A DNA stretch of 64,000 bases from NCBI GenBank assembly GCA_963735065.1, contig CAVTJL010000004.1, positions 1,488,001 through 1,552,000 on the forward strand, given 5' to 3'. The translations under genes and the position numbers were made by a program. The notes beneath the pieces are model-generated. The model made no database searches, was not told where the DNA came from, and saw only the letters and a program-made list of their open reading frames with translations. This document shows positions 19,837-28,783 of this stretch, piece after piece. Each line of letters opens with the position of its first letter. The first letter of the stretch is position 1. The stretch comes from CAVTJL01 sp963735065 (lineage in GTDB: Bacteria > Pseudomonadota > Alphaproteobacteria > Geminicoccales > Geminicoccaceae).

Positions 19837-20616
19837 TCAGGCGGCGAGGCTCGCCTCGAGCGGCGACGGGTTGCAGGGCGCGGCAAGGATCCCGAGCCCG
19901 GCGAAATGGCCGACGGCCGCTGCAGTATCGAAGGGCGCTCCCGCGGCGCCCGCCGCCTCGGCCGCTTCCGCGACCGGCCGGCCGGCCCGCAGCCAGCGCA
20001 GAAAGAGGAGCTCTGCCTGCCGCAGCTCGTGGAGCAGCACATGCCCTTGGCCGCCCGAGCCGAGGAGGACGTTGGTCCCGCCGGCAAGAACCAGGCGATC
20101 GATCGGCTGCGCCGAGACGAGCGCGCGCCAGGCTGCGAGGACGGGATAGGCCGAGCTGACCATTCTCCATCCCGGGTGCAGGTCGAGCCGCAGGCTCGCC
20201 AGCTGGGCCACGGTCAGCTGCCTCAACCTCGCTGCCGGCTGGCATGGAACGGCCGGCTCGAGGCGCACCTGGCGCAGCGCGAGCTCGAGCCTGGCGAGGT
20301 CGGTCGCCCATGGCGATGTCCGGACCCGCGCATGCATCGCGATGAAAAGAGGAAAGCGGCCCGCCAGCGCCTCGTCGCCGTCGGCCGATCCTTCGCGGCC
20401 GCGAAGATAGTCCTTCACCAGCGCTGCGAAGTCCCACGCACCGAGCAGCCGGCAGGTCGCCGGAAACATGTCCGTGAGCGCCCCCGCAAGGGCCGCGAGG
20501 ACGCGGTCACGAGGATCGGCGATCCGCACGATCCAGCGCCCGTCCTCCGACGGCTGGTGCCAGGAGGCGGCACATCCGGTGTCTCGGCTGTCGATCGTCG
20601 TGGTGGCATCGTGCAT
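19837..20616 (-). CDS. HvfC/BufC-like putative DNA-binding domain protein (DUF2063-like)
   Basis: 259 residues from the ATG at 20616, preceded by GAGGGGAG. The longer open frame upstream overlaps otsB and is a shadow. The first 100 residues match the DUF2063 pattern of short helices: LAGALTDMFPATCRLLGAWDFAALVKDYLR, with a LDLHPGWRMVSSAYPV motif further on. HvfC-type proteins usually accompany a DUF692 peptide-modifying enzyme (HvfB/BufB) and a small precursor peptide; neither is nearby, so this is an orphan. The assignment rests on visual pattern matching. It is 38 bases upstream of ndh. Confidence 0.6.
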   Translation of the reverse strand: MHDATTTIDSRDTGCAASWHQPSEDGRWIVRIADPRDRVLAALAGALTDMFPATCRLLGAWDFAALVKDYLRGREGSADGDEALAGRFPLFIAMHARVRTSPWATDLARLELALRQVRLEPAVPCQPAARLRQLTVAQLASLRLDLHPGWRMVSSAYPVLAAWRALVSAQPIDRLVLAGGTNVLLGSGGQGHVLLHELRQAELLFLRWLRAGRPVAEAAEAAGAAGAPFDTAAAVGHFAGLGILAAPCNPSPLEASLAA

Positions 20617-20716
20617 CGCCCGATCTCCCCTCGCCCCTTCCCCGGCCGCTCGGGGCTGCCGGTGGGAACGAGGCTCAGGATGGGCGATCGGCCGCTCGGC
20701 CTGAAATATCGGCTCC

Positions 20717-21529
20717 CTATTCCTTCGATGCGCCGCGGCTATGCGCAGCGGCCAGCCGGGCTGCCAGCGCATCGAGAAAGCGCCGGGCGGCGTCCGGGTC
20801 GGGGACGGTGTAGTCCGCCGCGTCGGCCTCCTCGGCGGCACCGACGAAGAGGCTGATGCCGCGCCCGCGCAGGGCCGCAAAGGCGTCGCGGTCGGTCTCG
20901 TCGTCGCCCAGATAGAAGGGCACGACATCGGGGCCTTCGAGGTGCATCGCCTCGAGCAGCCAGAGCACCGCGCGCCCCTTGTCCCAGGGCATGGCCGGGC
21001 GCAGCTCGACGATCATCTTGCCGCCGGCGCGGCGCAGCTCCGGGTGGCCTGCGACGATACGGTCGGCCGTGGCCACGATGCGCTCGACCTCCGCCGGGTC
21101 GACCAGCCGGTAGTGAACGGCGATGGCAAAGCGCTTGTTCTCGATCAGGAGGCCCGCGATGCCGTCCAGCGCCGTCCGCAGCTCGGCCTCCGCCTCCTTG
21201 ATGACGGGCTCGAGCCCCTCGCCGGCGCCGTGGCCGCCAAGCTCGCCCTCCGGCCCCTTGATGTCGAACCCGTGGGAGCCGGCGTAGGTGAGGTCGGGCA
21301 GGCCGACGAGGCGCTCGACATCGGCGCGTCCTCGTCCGCTGACGATCGCCACCGGGCAAAGCCCGGCGAGACGCGCAACGGTGGCTCGTGTCGCCGGTGG
21401 CATGACGGCCAGCGCGGGCCGATCGGCGATGGGCACGAGCGTGCCGTCATAGTCGAGAAAGACGACGACCCGCCGCCCCGCCGTGCGCGCCTCGATCTCG
21501 TCCAGACTTTCGAGGGCGTCCTTCGCCAT
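20717..21529 (-). CDS. otsB: Trehalose-phosphatase (HAD superfamily)
   Basis: 270 residues from the ATG at 21529, preceded by AAGGAG. HAD motif I VVFLDYDGTLVPIADRP (nucleophile D26, acid D28), the trehalose-phosphatase SGRG and YAGSHGF motifs, and motif IV FYLGDDETDRDAF are all present. It removes phosphate from trehalose-6-phosphate, the last step of osmoprotectant synthesis. The synthase otsA is not next to it in this window. It heads the minus-strand otsB-hvfC-like-ndh run and is divergent from uraH with 70 bases between. Confidence 0.92.
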   Translation of the reverse strand: MAKDALESLDEIEARTAGRRVVVFLDYDGTLVPIADRPALAVMPPATRATVARLAGLCPVAIVSGRGRADVERLVGLPDLTYAGSHGFDIKGPEGELGGHGAGEGLEPVIKEAEAELRTALDGIAGLLIENKRFAIAVHYRLVDPAEVERIVATADRIVAGHPELRRAGGKMIVELRPAMPWDKGRAVLWLLEAMHLEGPDVVPFYLGDDETDRDAFAALRGRGISLFVGAAEEADAADYTVPDPDAARRFLDALAARLAAAHSRGASKE

Positions 21530-21599
21530 GACTGCTCCTTGACTAGTGGATGCGGTTCCGCAACGTGGATCGGGCGGCACCGGAAGTGGAAAGGTCGAG

Positions 21600-21959
21600 A
21601 TGGCCCATGGTGGCAGACTGACGACCCATGTGCTCGATGTAGCCCTGGGCCGGCCCGCGGCAGGCCTCGAGATCGAGCTTTTCCGGCTCGACCCCGAGCG
21701 TCGCCGGCTGGCACAGGCCCGGACCAACGCCGATGGCCGGGTCGACGGCCCGCTTCTGGCCGGCGACGCGCTGGAGCCCGGGCAGTACGAGCTGCTGTTC
21801 CATGCCGGCCCCTATCTGCTGTCGAGCGGGGCAGCGCTGCCAGATCCTCCCTTCCTCGACGTCGTGCCCATCCGGTTCGGCATCGCCGACACGACACAGC
21901 ACTACCACGTGCCGCTGCTCCTTTCTCCCTATGGCTACACCACCTATCGGGGGAGCTGA
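21600..21959 (+). CDS. uraH: 5-hydroxyisourate hydrolase (transthyretin-like)
   Basis: 119 residues, the usual HIUase length. Signatures are LTTHVLDVALGRPAAG at the N-terminus (catalytic His near residue 10), an Arg-containing RTNADGRVDGPLL segment, and the C-terminal HYHVPLLLSPYGYTTYRGS, whose YRGS tail distinguishes HIUase from vertebrate transthyretin. It hydrolyses 5-hydroxyisourate to OHCU in urate breakdown. It is the first gene of the purine-catabolic run; its TGA is 5 bases before the probable xdhA start. Confidence 0.95.
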   Translation: MAHGGRLTTHVLDVALGRPAAGLEIELFRLDPERRRLAQARTNADGRVDGPLLAGDALEPGQYELLFHAGPYLLSSGAALPDPPFLDVVPIRFGIADTTQHYHVPLLLSPYGYTTYRGS

Positions 21960-21963
21960 GCCG

Positions 21964-23424
21964 TTGCGCGAATCCGTCCGGTTCCTGCTGGGCAACACCC
22001 CCCGCGAGCTGCGCGACATCGACCCGACCATGACGGTGCTCGAGTATCTGCGCCGGGTCGAGCATCGCATCGGCACCAAGGAGGGCTGCGCCGAGGGCGA
22101 CTGCGGTGCCTGCACCGTCGTGGTGGCGAGGCCCGATGGCGACCGGCTGCGCCACGAGGCGATCAACGCCTGCATCCGCTTCCTGCCGACGCTCGACGGC
22201 TGCCAGCTGCTCACGGTCGAGGACCTGAAGGGGCCGGACGGCAGGCTGCATCCGGTGCAGCAGGCGATGGTGGACGCGAACGCCTCGCAATGCGGTTTCT
22301 GCACGCCGGGTTTTGTCATGGCGCTCTATGCGCTCTACCGGGGCGGAGGCGAGCCGGACGACGCCACCATCGACGACACGCTGGCCGGCAATCTCTGCCG
22401 CTGCACGGGCTACGGGCCGATCATCGACGCGGCCAGGGCCATGCACGGTACCGACGGCAACGACGCGCATCTGGCGGACCGCGAGGGCGAGGTGCTGGCC
22501 GCGCTGAAGGCCATGGACGACGGCAAGGGCTACGCCGTCGGCAGCGACGGCCGGCGCTTCATCGCCCCTCGCAGCGTCGACGAGCTCGCAGCCGTGCTGC
22601 TCGAGCACCCCGATGCGACCGTGCTGGGCGGCGCCACGGATGTCGGCCTGTGGGTGACGAAGCTGCATCGCCGGCTCGAGACGCTGATCTGGACCGGCAG
22701 GGTGGCGGAGCTGCAGCGGCTGGAGGAGACGCCGGAAGGCCTCGAGATCGGCGCTGCCGTCTCCTACACCGACGCGGTCGGCGCGCTCGCCCGGCTGGCA
22801 CCGGATGCCGGCGAGCTGGTCCGCCGGCTGGGCTCGGTCCAGATCCGCAATGCCGGGACGATCGGCGGCAACATCGCCAACGGCTCGCCGATCGGCGACA
22901 CGCCGCCGCTCCTGATAGCGCTGGGCGCCACGCTCGTCCTCCGCTGCGGCAGCGAGGAGCGGACCATGCCGCTCGAGGATTTTTTCATCGCCTACGGCAA
23001 GCAGGACCGCCGTCCGGGCGAATTCGTCCTGGGCGTGCGCGTGCCCCGGCCGAAGCCGGACCGCCTCGTGCGCTGCTACAAGATCAGCAAGCGGTTCGAC
23101 CAGGACATCTCGGCGGTCTGCGCGGCCTTCTCGATCGCGGTAACGGACGGCCAGGTGGCCGATGCGAGGCTCGCCATGGGTGGCATGGCAGCGACGCCCA
23201 AGCGGGCGAAGGCAGCCGAGGCGGCGCTGGTGGGCAAGGCCTGGACCGAAGAGAGTGTGGAGGCGGCTGCGGCGGCGCTGGCCCAGGACTTCCAGCCGAT
23301 CTCCGACATGCGGGCCTCGGCCGACTACCGGCTTCGGGTCGCGCAGAACCTGCTGAAAAAGTGCTTCCTCGAGACACGGGCGCCGGCCCGGGTCCTCCAG
23401 CCGCGCGAGCCCGCCCATGTCTGA
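21964..23424 (+). CDS. xdhA: Xanthine dehydrogenase small subunit (2Fe-2S/FAD)
   Basis: 486 residues if it starts at the TTG at 21964, which follows GGGGGAG by 7-8 bases and yields the family-typical (M)RESVRFLLGN. An ATG at 21931 inside uraH is the alternative. Two [2Fe-2S] sites are complete: C42, C47, C50, C70 and C110, C113, C145, C147 (CGFC, CRC). The FAD domain follows with GGATDVGLW and IRNAGTIGGNIANGSPIGD. With XdhB it oxidises hypoxanthine and xanthine to urate. Its stop overlaps the xdhB start by eight bases. Confidence 0.95.
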   Translation: MRESVRFLLGNTPRELRDIDPTMTVLEYLRRVEHRIGTKEGCAEGDCGACTVVVARPDGDRLRHEAINACIRFLPTLDGCQLLTVEDLKGPDGRLHPVQQAMVDANASQCGFCTPGFVMALYALYRGGGEPDDATIDDTLAGNLCRCTGYGPIIDAARAMHGTDGNDAHLADREGEVLAALKAMDDGKGYAVGSDGRRFIAPRSVDELAAVLLEHPDATVLGGATDVGLWVTKLHRRLETLIWTGRVAELQRLEETPEGLEIGAAVSYTDAVGALARLAPDAGELVRRLGSVQIRNAGTIGGNIANGSPIGDTPPLLIALGATLVLRCGSEERTMPLEDFFIAYGKQDRRPGEFVLGVRVPRPKPDRLVRCYKISKRFDQDISAVCAAFSIAVTDGQVADARLAMGGMAATPKRAKAAEAALVGKAWTEESVEAAAAALAQDFQPISDMRASADYRLRVAQNLLKKCFLETRAPARVLQPREPAHV

Positions 23425-25723
23425 TCGGGTCAGGGGCGGAGTCCACGAGGCGCGGGTGCACGACAGCGCCGCCAAGCATGTTGCCGGCGAGGCGCTCTAC
23501 ATCGACGACCTGCCGAGCCCCGCGCGGACGCTCGAGATCTATGTCGCCTGGGCCGACCGCGCCCATGCGCGGCTCCTGCGGCTCGACCTCGAGGCGGTGC
23601 GCGCAGCGCCGGGTGTGGCCTGCGTGCTGGCGGCCGGCGACGTGCCGGGGGTCAACGATGTCAGCTCGGTGCACAAGGACGACGAGCCGGTCTTCGCCAC
23701 CGACCGCGTGATGTTCTGGGGCCAGCCGCTCTTCGCCGTGGCGGCCGAGACGATCGACCAGGCGAGGCGCGCTGCCGGGCTCGCCGTGATCGCGTACGAA
23801 GACCTGCCGCCGCTCCTCGACGTCGACGAGGCACGCAAGCGCGGCGACCTCGTGACCGACGGGATGACGATGCGGCTGGGCGATGCGGCCCGCGGGCTCG
23901 CCGAGGCGCCACGCCGCCTCACCGGGCGCATCGACATCGGCGGCCAGGACCACTTTTATCTGGAGGGCCAGGCGGCGCTGGCGGTGCCGGGCGAGGACGG
24001 CGACGTCACGGTCTGGAGCTCGACCCAGCATCCGAGCGAGGTCCAGCACATGGTGGCCCACGTTCTGGGAAGGCCGGACAATGCCGTGACCGTCGAGGTG
24101 CGGCGCATGGGCGGCGGCTTCGGCGGCAAGGAGACCCAGGCCAACCTTTTTGCCTGCATCGCGGCCCTGGTGGCGACGAGCACGGGGCGGCCGGCCAAGT
24201 GCCGGCTCGACCGCGACGACGACATGATCATGACCGGCAAGCGCCACGATTTTCTCGTCGATTACGAGGTGGGGTTCGACGACGAGGGACTGATAAAGGC
24301 CGTGTCGATGGACTTCGCCGCGCGCTGCGGCTGGTCGGCCGATCTTTCCGGGCCCGTCACCGACCGGGCGCTTTTCCATGCCGACAACGGCTATTTCTAT
24401 CCGGACGTCCGCCTCGTCTCCTATCCCTGCCGCACGAACACGGTCTCCAACACCGCGTTTCGCGGCTTCGGCGGGCCGCAGGGCATGGTGGCGGGCGAGC
24501 GGATGCTCGACGAGGTCGCCTTCGCGACCGGTCTCGACCCGCTCGAGGTGAGAAAGCGCAATCTCTACGGCAAGGGCGAGCGGAACATCACGCCCTACCA
24601 TCAAGAGGTCGACGACAACATCCTCCCGGAGCTGATCGAGAGCCTGGAGAGGCGTGCCGACTATTGGGGCAGACGCGAGGCGATCCGAAGCTTCAACAGG
24701 TCGAGCCCGTGGCTCAAGCGGGGACTGGCGCTGACGCCGGTCAAGTTCGGCATCTCCTTCACCATGACCGCCTACAACCAGGCGGGTGCCCTGCTTCACG
24801 TCTACAAGGACGGGTCTGTCCATCTCAATCACGGCGGCACCGAGATGGGCCAGGGGCTCTTCGTCAAGGTGGCCCAGGTCGTGGCCGAGGAGCTGCAGGT
24901 CGACCTCGACAACATCAAGATCACGGCCACCAACACCGGCAAGGTGCCGAACACCTCGGCCACGGCCGCCTCCTCCGGCTCCGACATCAACGGCATGGCG
25001 GCCCAGGCGGCGGCACGGACGATCAAGGACCGACTAACCGCGTTCGCGGCCGAGCTGCATCAGGCGCAGGCCGAGGACGTCGTGTGGCTGCCGGGGCGCG
25101 TGCGCGTGGGCCAGAACGAGATCGCCTTTCCCGATCTCGTCCAGAAGGCCTATCTCGCCCGCATCCAGCTCTCGGCCACCGGCTTCTACAAGACGCCGGA
25201 CATTCACTGGGACCGCGCCGCCGGCCGCGGCCGGCCTTTTTATTACTTTGCCTACGGTGCTGCCTGCTGCGAGGTCTTGGTCGACACGCTCACCGGCGAG
25301 TACAAGGTCGAGCGTGCCGACATCCTCCACGATGTGGGGCACTCCCTCAATCCGGCGGTCGATCGCGGCCAGATCGAGGGTGGGTTCATCCAGGGCATGG
25401 GGTGGCTCACCACCGAGGAGCTGTGGTGGGACGAGAAGGGCCGCCTGCGGACCCACGCCCCCTCCACCTACAAGATCCCGTGCTGCAGCGACCGGCCGAA
25501 AATCCTCAACATCGATCTCTGGGACGGCGCCAACCGGCATCCGACCATCTATCGCAGCAAGGCCGTGGGCGAGCCGCCGCTGATGCTCGCGATCTCGGTG
25601 CTGCACGCAATCTCAGACGCGGTCGCCAGCGTCGCCGATCACAGGGTCTGCCCCCGTCTCGACCCACCGGCCACACCCGAGCGCGTGCTCAAGGCAGTGG
25701 ACAGGCTGCGCGCCGCCTCGTAG
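23417..25723 (+). CDS. xdhB: Xanthine dehydrogenase molybdopterin-binding subunit
   Basis: A 768-residue large subunit of the xanthine oxidase family. Visible landmarks: HDSAAKHVAGEALYIDD at the N-terminus, DHFYLEGQAALA, RRMGGGFGGKE, AFRGFGGPQG, GGTEMGQGL, and the C-terminal KAVGEPPLML whose glutamate is the active-site base next to the Mo cofactor. The length is normal for XdhB of two-subunit bacterial enzymes. Translation is probably coupled to xdhA. It is followed by a toxin-antitoxin pair rather than directly by xdhC. Confidence 0.95.
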   Translation: MSDRVRGGVHEARVHDSAAKHVAGEALYIDDLPSPARTLEIYVAWADRAHARLLRLDLEAVRAAPGVACVLAAGDVPGVNDVSSVHKDDEPVFATDRVMFWGQPLFAVAAETIDQARRAAGLAVIAYEDLPPLLDVDEARKRGDLVTDGMTMRLGDAARGLAEAPRRLTGRIDIGGQDHFYLEGQAALAVPGEDGDVTVWSSTQHPSEVQHMVAHVLGRPDNAVTVEVRRMGGGFGGKETQANLFACIAALVATSTGRPAKCRLDRDDDMIMTGKRHDFLVDYEVGFDDEGLIKAVSMDFAARCGWSADLSGPVTDRALFHADNGYFYPDVRLVSYPCRTNTVSNTAFRGFGGPQGMVAGERMLDEVAFATGLDPLEVRKRNLYGKGERNITPYHQEVDDNILPELIESLERRADYWGRREAIRSFNRSSPWLKRGLALTPVKFGISFTMTAYNQAGALLHVYKDGSVHLNHGGTEMGQGLFVKVAQVVAEELQVDLDNIKITATNTGKVPNTSATAASSGSDINGMAAQAAARTIKDRLTAFAAELHQAQAEDVVWLPGRVRVGQNEIAFPDLVQKAYLARIQLSATGFYKTPDIHWDRAAGRGRPFYYFAYGAACCEVLVDTLTGEYKVERADILHDVGHSLNPAVDRGQIEGGFIQGMGWLTTEELWWDEKGRLRTHAPSTYKIPCCSDRPKILNIDLWDGANRHPTIYRSKAVGEPPLMLAISVLHAISDAVASVADHRVCPRLDPPATPERVLKAVDRLRAAS

Positions 25724-25759
25724 GCGTGGTTGTGTTGCAGCGCAATGCCGGCCGGCTTA

Positions 25760-25773
25760 TGTCACAGGTGACA
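25760..25773. promoter_or_regulatory. Candidate MazE operator (palindrome)
   Basis: A perfect inverted repeat TGTCAC-AG-GTGACA lies 17 bases upstream of the antitoxin start, between xdhB and the antitoxin gene. Type II antitoxins usually repress their own promoter through such palindromes. It implies that the pair has its own regulated promoter inside the xdh run. The repeat is seen directly; the function is inferred. Confidence 0.5.
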
Positions 25774-25789
25774 CCAGAAGGTCGAAGCC

Positions 25790-26056
25790 ATGGCCCAAGG
25801 CCCAAAGAGAACGTCTCGTGAGCGCATGCGCGCCTATCGGGACCGGCTGCGTGCCCAGGGACTGCGGCCGGTGACGTTTTGGTTGCCGGACACTTCCACG
25901 GCCGAGTTTCTGGAGCGAGCGGAGAAGGAAGCGCGTGCGGTCGCGGTCGCCGACGATGAGGCCGAGATCATGGCCTTCATCGAGAGCGTGCAGGATTGGC
26001 CGGCGGACGAGGAAGCATTCTGGACCACGCCTGCTGGCGGGGCAGAGGCGTCTTGA
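25790..26056 (+). CDS. Antitoxin MazE family protein (DUF3018-like)
   Basis: An 88-residue basic-then-acidic protein. N-terminal RTSRERMRAYRDRLRAQGLRP is a ribbon-helix-helix-like DNA-binding start shared by the DUF3018 MazE-type antitoxins. The acidic C-terminus (DDEAEIMAFIESV, WPADEEAFW) would wrap and neutralise the toxin. AGAAGG precedes the ATG. Its TGA overlaps the TTG of the toxin gene, the usual antitoxin-first arrangement. Confidence 0.88.
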   Translation: MAQGPKRTSRERMRAYRDRLRAQGLRPVTFWLPDTSTAEFLERAEKEARAVAVADDEAEIMAFIESVQDWPADEEAFWTTPAGGAEAS

Positions 26057-26397
26057 GGCGGGGCGACCTCGTTCTCGTGGCCGCTGGAGGGGGATATGGT
26101 GGAAAGCCGCGGCCTGCGGTGATCGTGCAGGCAGACAGCTATAGGGCCTCGGCTTCCCTTACGGTCTGCCTCCTGACAAGCAATGAGATCGAGACCGCGC
26201 CGACGCTGCGCCTCGCCGTCAAGCCGGACAATGACAACAACTTGGCCAAGCCCTCCTGGATCATGGTCGACAAGATCGCGACTGTGCCCAAGACGAAGAT
26301 CGGCCAGCAGATCGGCAGGCTGACCGAGCGGACGATCGAGCAGCTCGATCGGAGTCTTCTGCTGTTTCTCGGCCTGACCGGCCGGCGCGCCGGCTGA
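26053..26397 (+). CDS. Type II toxin-antitoxin system PemK/MazF family toxin
   Basis: 114 residues when started at the TTG at 26053, which overlaps the antitoxin stop (TTGA). The first residues (M)RRGDLVLVA and the following KPRPAVIVQAD match the MazF beta-barrel N-terminus, whose Arg and the later T/S residues (VCLLTSNE) form the RNA-cleavage site. PSWIMVDKIATVPKTKIG is the conserved central MazF motif. An open frame runs further upstream but into the antitoxin gene. MazF toxins are sequence-specific endoribonucleases. Confidence 0.9.
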   Translation: MRRGDLVLVAAGGGYGGKPRPAVIVQADSYRASASLTVCLLTSNEIETAPTLRLAVKPDNDNNLAKPSWIMVDKIATVPKTKIGQQIGRLTERTIEQLDRSLLLFLGLTGRRAG

Positions 26398-26401
26398 CGC
26401 C

Positions 26402-27242
26402 ATGGCCGACGCGCTGACCACCGCCCTCGCCTGCCTCGACCGGGGCGAGCCAGCTGTCCTGGTCACCGTGAGCGATGTCTGGGGGTCGGCGCCGCGCGAG
26501 GCGGGTGCCAGCATGCTCGTCACGGCGGATGCGATCGCCGGCACGATCGGCGGCGGTCATCTCGAGTGGCGCGCGATCGAGGCGGCGCGTGGACTTCTCG
26601 TCTCCGACGATGCCGACGGCGAGCTGGCGCTGCCCCTCGGGCCGGCGCTCACCCAGTGCTGCGGCGGTCAGGTTCGGCTGAGGCTGCATCGCCTGACGGA
26701 GGCGGACCGGCCGGCGCTGGAGCAGGCCCAGGCCGAGCAGGGTGGTCGCGGCCCGTCTGCTGGCCCTCTTCGGCGCCGGCCATGTCGGACAGGCGGTCGT
26801 ACGGGCGCTCGGGCCCCTGCCCTGTCGCATTCTCTGGATCGATGGCCGGCCCGACCTGCTGCCAGCCGAGCCCGCTGGGAATGTCACGCCGCGCGTCGAG
26901 GCAGAGCCGGTCGCAGCAGTGAGCGGCCTCCTGCCCGGCACGTTCGTGCTCGTCATGACGCACAGCCACCCGCTCGACCTCGACATCGTCGAGGCGGCGC
27001 TGCGCCGGGCCGATCTCGCCTGGGTCGGGCTGATCGGGTCCGACACCAAGCGCCGGCGCTTCGAGAGCCAGCTCCGCGCGCGGGGCGTCACCCAACCGAT
27101 GATCGACCGGCTCGTCTGCCCGATCGGCATCGCCGGCATCGAAGGGAAGGAGCCCGCCGTGATTGCAGCCTCGGTGACAGCCCAGCTCCTGATCGCGTTC
27201 GAGGCGGCAGCGCGCCGCGACGGTTTGAGGAGCGTCGCCTGA
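26402..27242 (+). pseudogene. xdhC: Xanthine dehydrogenase accessory protein XdhC, frameshifted
   Basis: The frame from the ATG at 26402 gives the XdhC N-terminal domain (GEPAVLVTVSDVWGSAPREAG, GTIGGGHLEWRAIE, LTQCCGGQVRL). The C-terminal Rossmann domain continues in the next frame from about 26742 (LLALFGAGHVGQAVV, MTHSHPLDLDIV, GLIGSDTKRRRF, CPIGI, KEPAVIAASVTAQLL). Removing one G from the GGG at 26740-26742 joins them smoothly. Corrected length is about 280 residues, normal for XdhC, which sulfurates and inserts the molybdenum cofactor of XDH. Its stop overlaps the ATPase start (TGATG). Probably a sequence error. Confidence 0.88.
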
Positions 27243-28783
27243 TGGATGCTCCGCGCCTGCGCCTTCAGGGCATCGTGAAGCGCTTCCCGAGCGTGGTCGC
27301 GAACGACGGCGTCGACCTCGTCATCGAGCCCGGCGAGATCCATGCGCTCCTGGGCGAGAACGGGGCCGGCAAGTCGACGCTGGTGAAGATGATCTACGGC
27401 GTCCTCAGGCCCGACGCCGGCACGATCGAGTGGGAAGGCCGCGAGGTCGAGATCGGCAGCCCGCACCTCGCCCGCAGGCTGGGCGTCGGCATGGTCTTCC
27501 AGCACTTCTCGCTGTTCGAGGCGATGTCGGTGCTGGAGAACGTGGCGCTGGGCATCGAGGATGTCGAAAGCCGCAGGACGCTGGCCAATCGCATCCGCGA
27601 GGTCAGCGAGGCCTATGGCCTGCCGCTCGACCCCGAGAAGCCCGTCTATGCGCTCTCGGTCGGCGAGCGCCAGCGCATCGAGATCGTGCGCTGCCTCCTG
27701 CAGAGTCCCCGCCTGCTGATCATGGACGAGCCGACCTCGGTGCTCACCCCGCAGGAGGTCGACCGGCTCTTCGAGACGTTGCGCACCCTCGCGGCCGAGG
27801 GCTGCTCGATCCTCTACATCAGCCACAAGCTCGAGGAGGTCCGTGCCCTCTGCTCCAAGGCGACGATCCTGCGCCACGGCAAGGTCGTGGCGAGCGTCGA
27901 CCCGCGGGCCGAGACCGCGCGCGGCCTCGCCCAGATGATGATCGGCACGCAGCTCAAGCCGGTGAGCCGGGCCCAAGGGGGAGCTGCGACGGGCAAGGTG
28001 CGCCTGGCCGTCCAGGGCCTCAGCCTGGCGCCGGTCGAGGCGCACGGCATCCCGCTTCGCGAGGTCGCCTTCGAGGTCAGGGGCGGCGAGGTGTTCGGCA
28101 TCGCCGGCGTCGCCGGCAACGGCCAGGGAGAGCTGATGGCGGCGCTGGCCGGCGAGGCGCTGGCATCGCAGCCCGAGACGATCCGCCTCGATGGCCGCCC
28201 GGTCGGCCGGCAGGGCCCGGCCACGCGCCGCGCCTTGGGCCTCTGCAGCGTGCCGGAGGAGCGGAACGGCCACGCGGCGGTGGGCACGCTCTCGCTCGCC
28301 GAGAACGCCCTTCTTTCCGGCTACGCGCGAAAGGCGCTGCTTGCTGCCGGGTTCGTCCGCAGCGGTGCGGTCACGGCGTTCGCCGCGGACATCATTCAAC
28401 AGTTCGGCGTCAAGGCGGGGGGCGTCCAGGCCACGGCATCCAGCCTCTCGGGCGGCAACCTGCAGAAGTTCGTGGTCGGCCGCGAGGTGCTGCAGAACCC
28501 GGCCGTGCTGGTTGCAGCACAGCCGACCTGGGGCGTGGATGCCGGCGCCGCAGCAGCCATCCATCAGGCGATCCTCGATCTCGCGGCCGCGGGTGCTGCC
28601 GTTGTCATCGTCTCGCAGGACCTGGACGAGCTGCTGGCCATCACGGACCGGCTGGCGGTCATCAATGCCGGCCGGCTGTCGCGCACGCTCGCCACGAAGG
28701 ACGCCACGATCGCCGAGATCGGTCTCCTGATGGGCGGCCTCCACGACATGTCCGCAGCCACACCGGAGGCGCTTCATGCTTAG
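27242..28783 (+). CDS. ABC transporter ATP-binding protein, BMP-family purine/nucleoside type (two ATPase domains)
   Basis: 513 residues with two fused nucleotide-binding domains. The first is complete: Walker A GENGAGKST, signature LSVGERQR, Walker B LLIMDEPTSVL. The second is the degenerate kind usual in RbsA/YufO proteins: GVAGNGQGE in place of Walker A, LSGGNLQK signature, and AQPTWGVD. I start it at the ATG at 27242, which overlaps the xdhC stop; the frame is open further upstream because of the xdhC frameshift. It energises the two permeases that follow. Linkage to xdh genes suggests purine or nucleoside import. Confidence 0.93.
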   Translation: MDAPRLRLQGIVKRFPSVVANDGVDLVIEPGEIHALLGENGAGKSTLVKMIYGVLRPDAGTIEWEGREVEIGSPHLARRLGVGMVFQHFSLFEAMSVLENVALGIEDVESRRTLANRIREVSEAYGLPLDPEKPVYALSVGERQRIEIVRCLLQSPRLLIMDEPTSVLTPQEVDRLFETLRTLAAEGCSILYISHKLEEVRALCSKATILRHGKVVASVDPRAETARGLAQMMIGTQLKPVSRAQGGAATGKVRLAVQGLSLAPVEAHGIPLREVAFEVRGGEVFGIAGVAGNGQGELMAALAGEALASQPETIRLDGRPVGRQGPATRRALGLCSVPEERNGHAAVGTLSLAENALLSGYARKALLAAGFVRSGAVTAFAADIIQQFGVKAGGVQATASSLSGGNLQKFVVGREVLQNPAVLVAAQPTWGVDAGAAAAIHQAILDLAAAGAAVVIVSQDLDELLAITDRLAVINAGRLSRTLATKDATIAEIGLLMGGLHDMSAATPEALHA

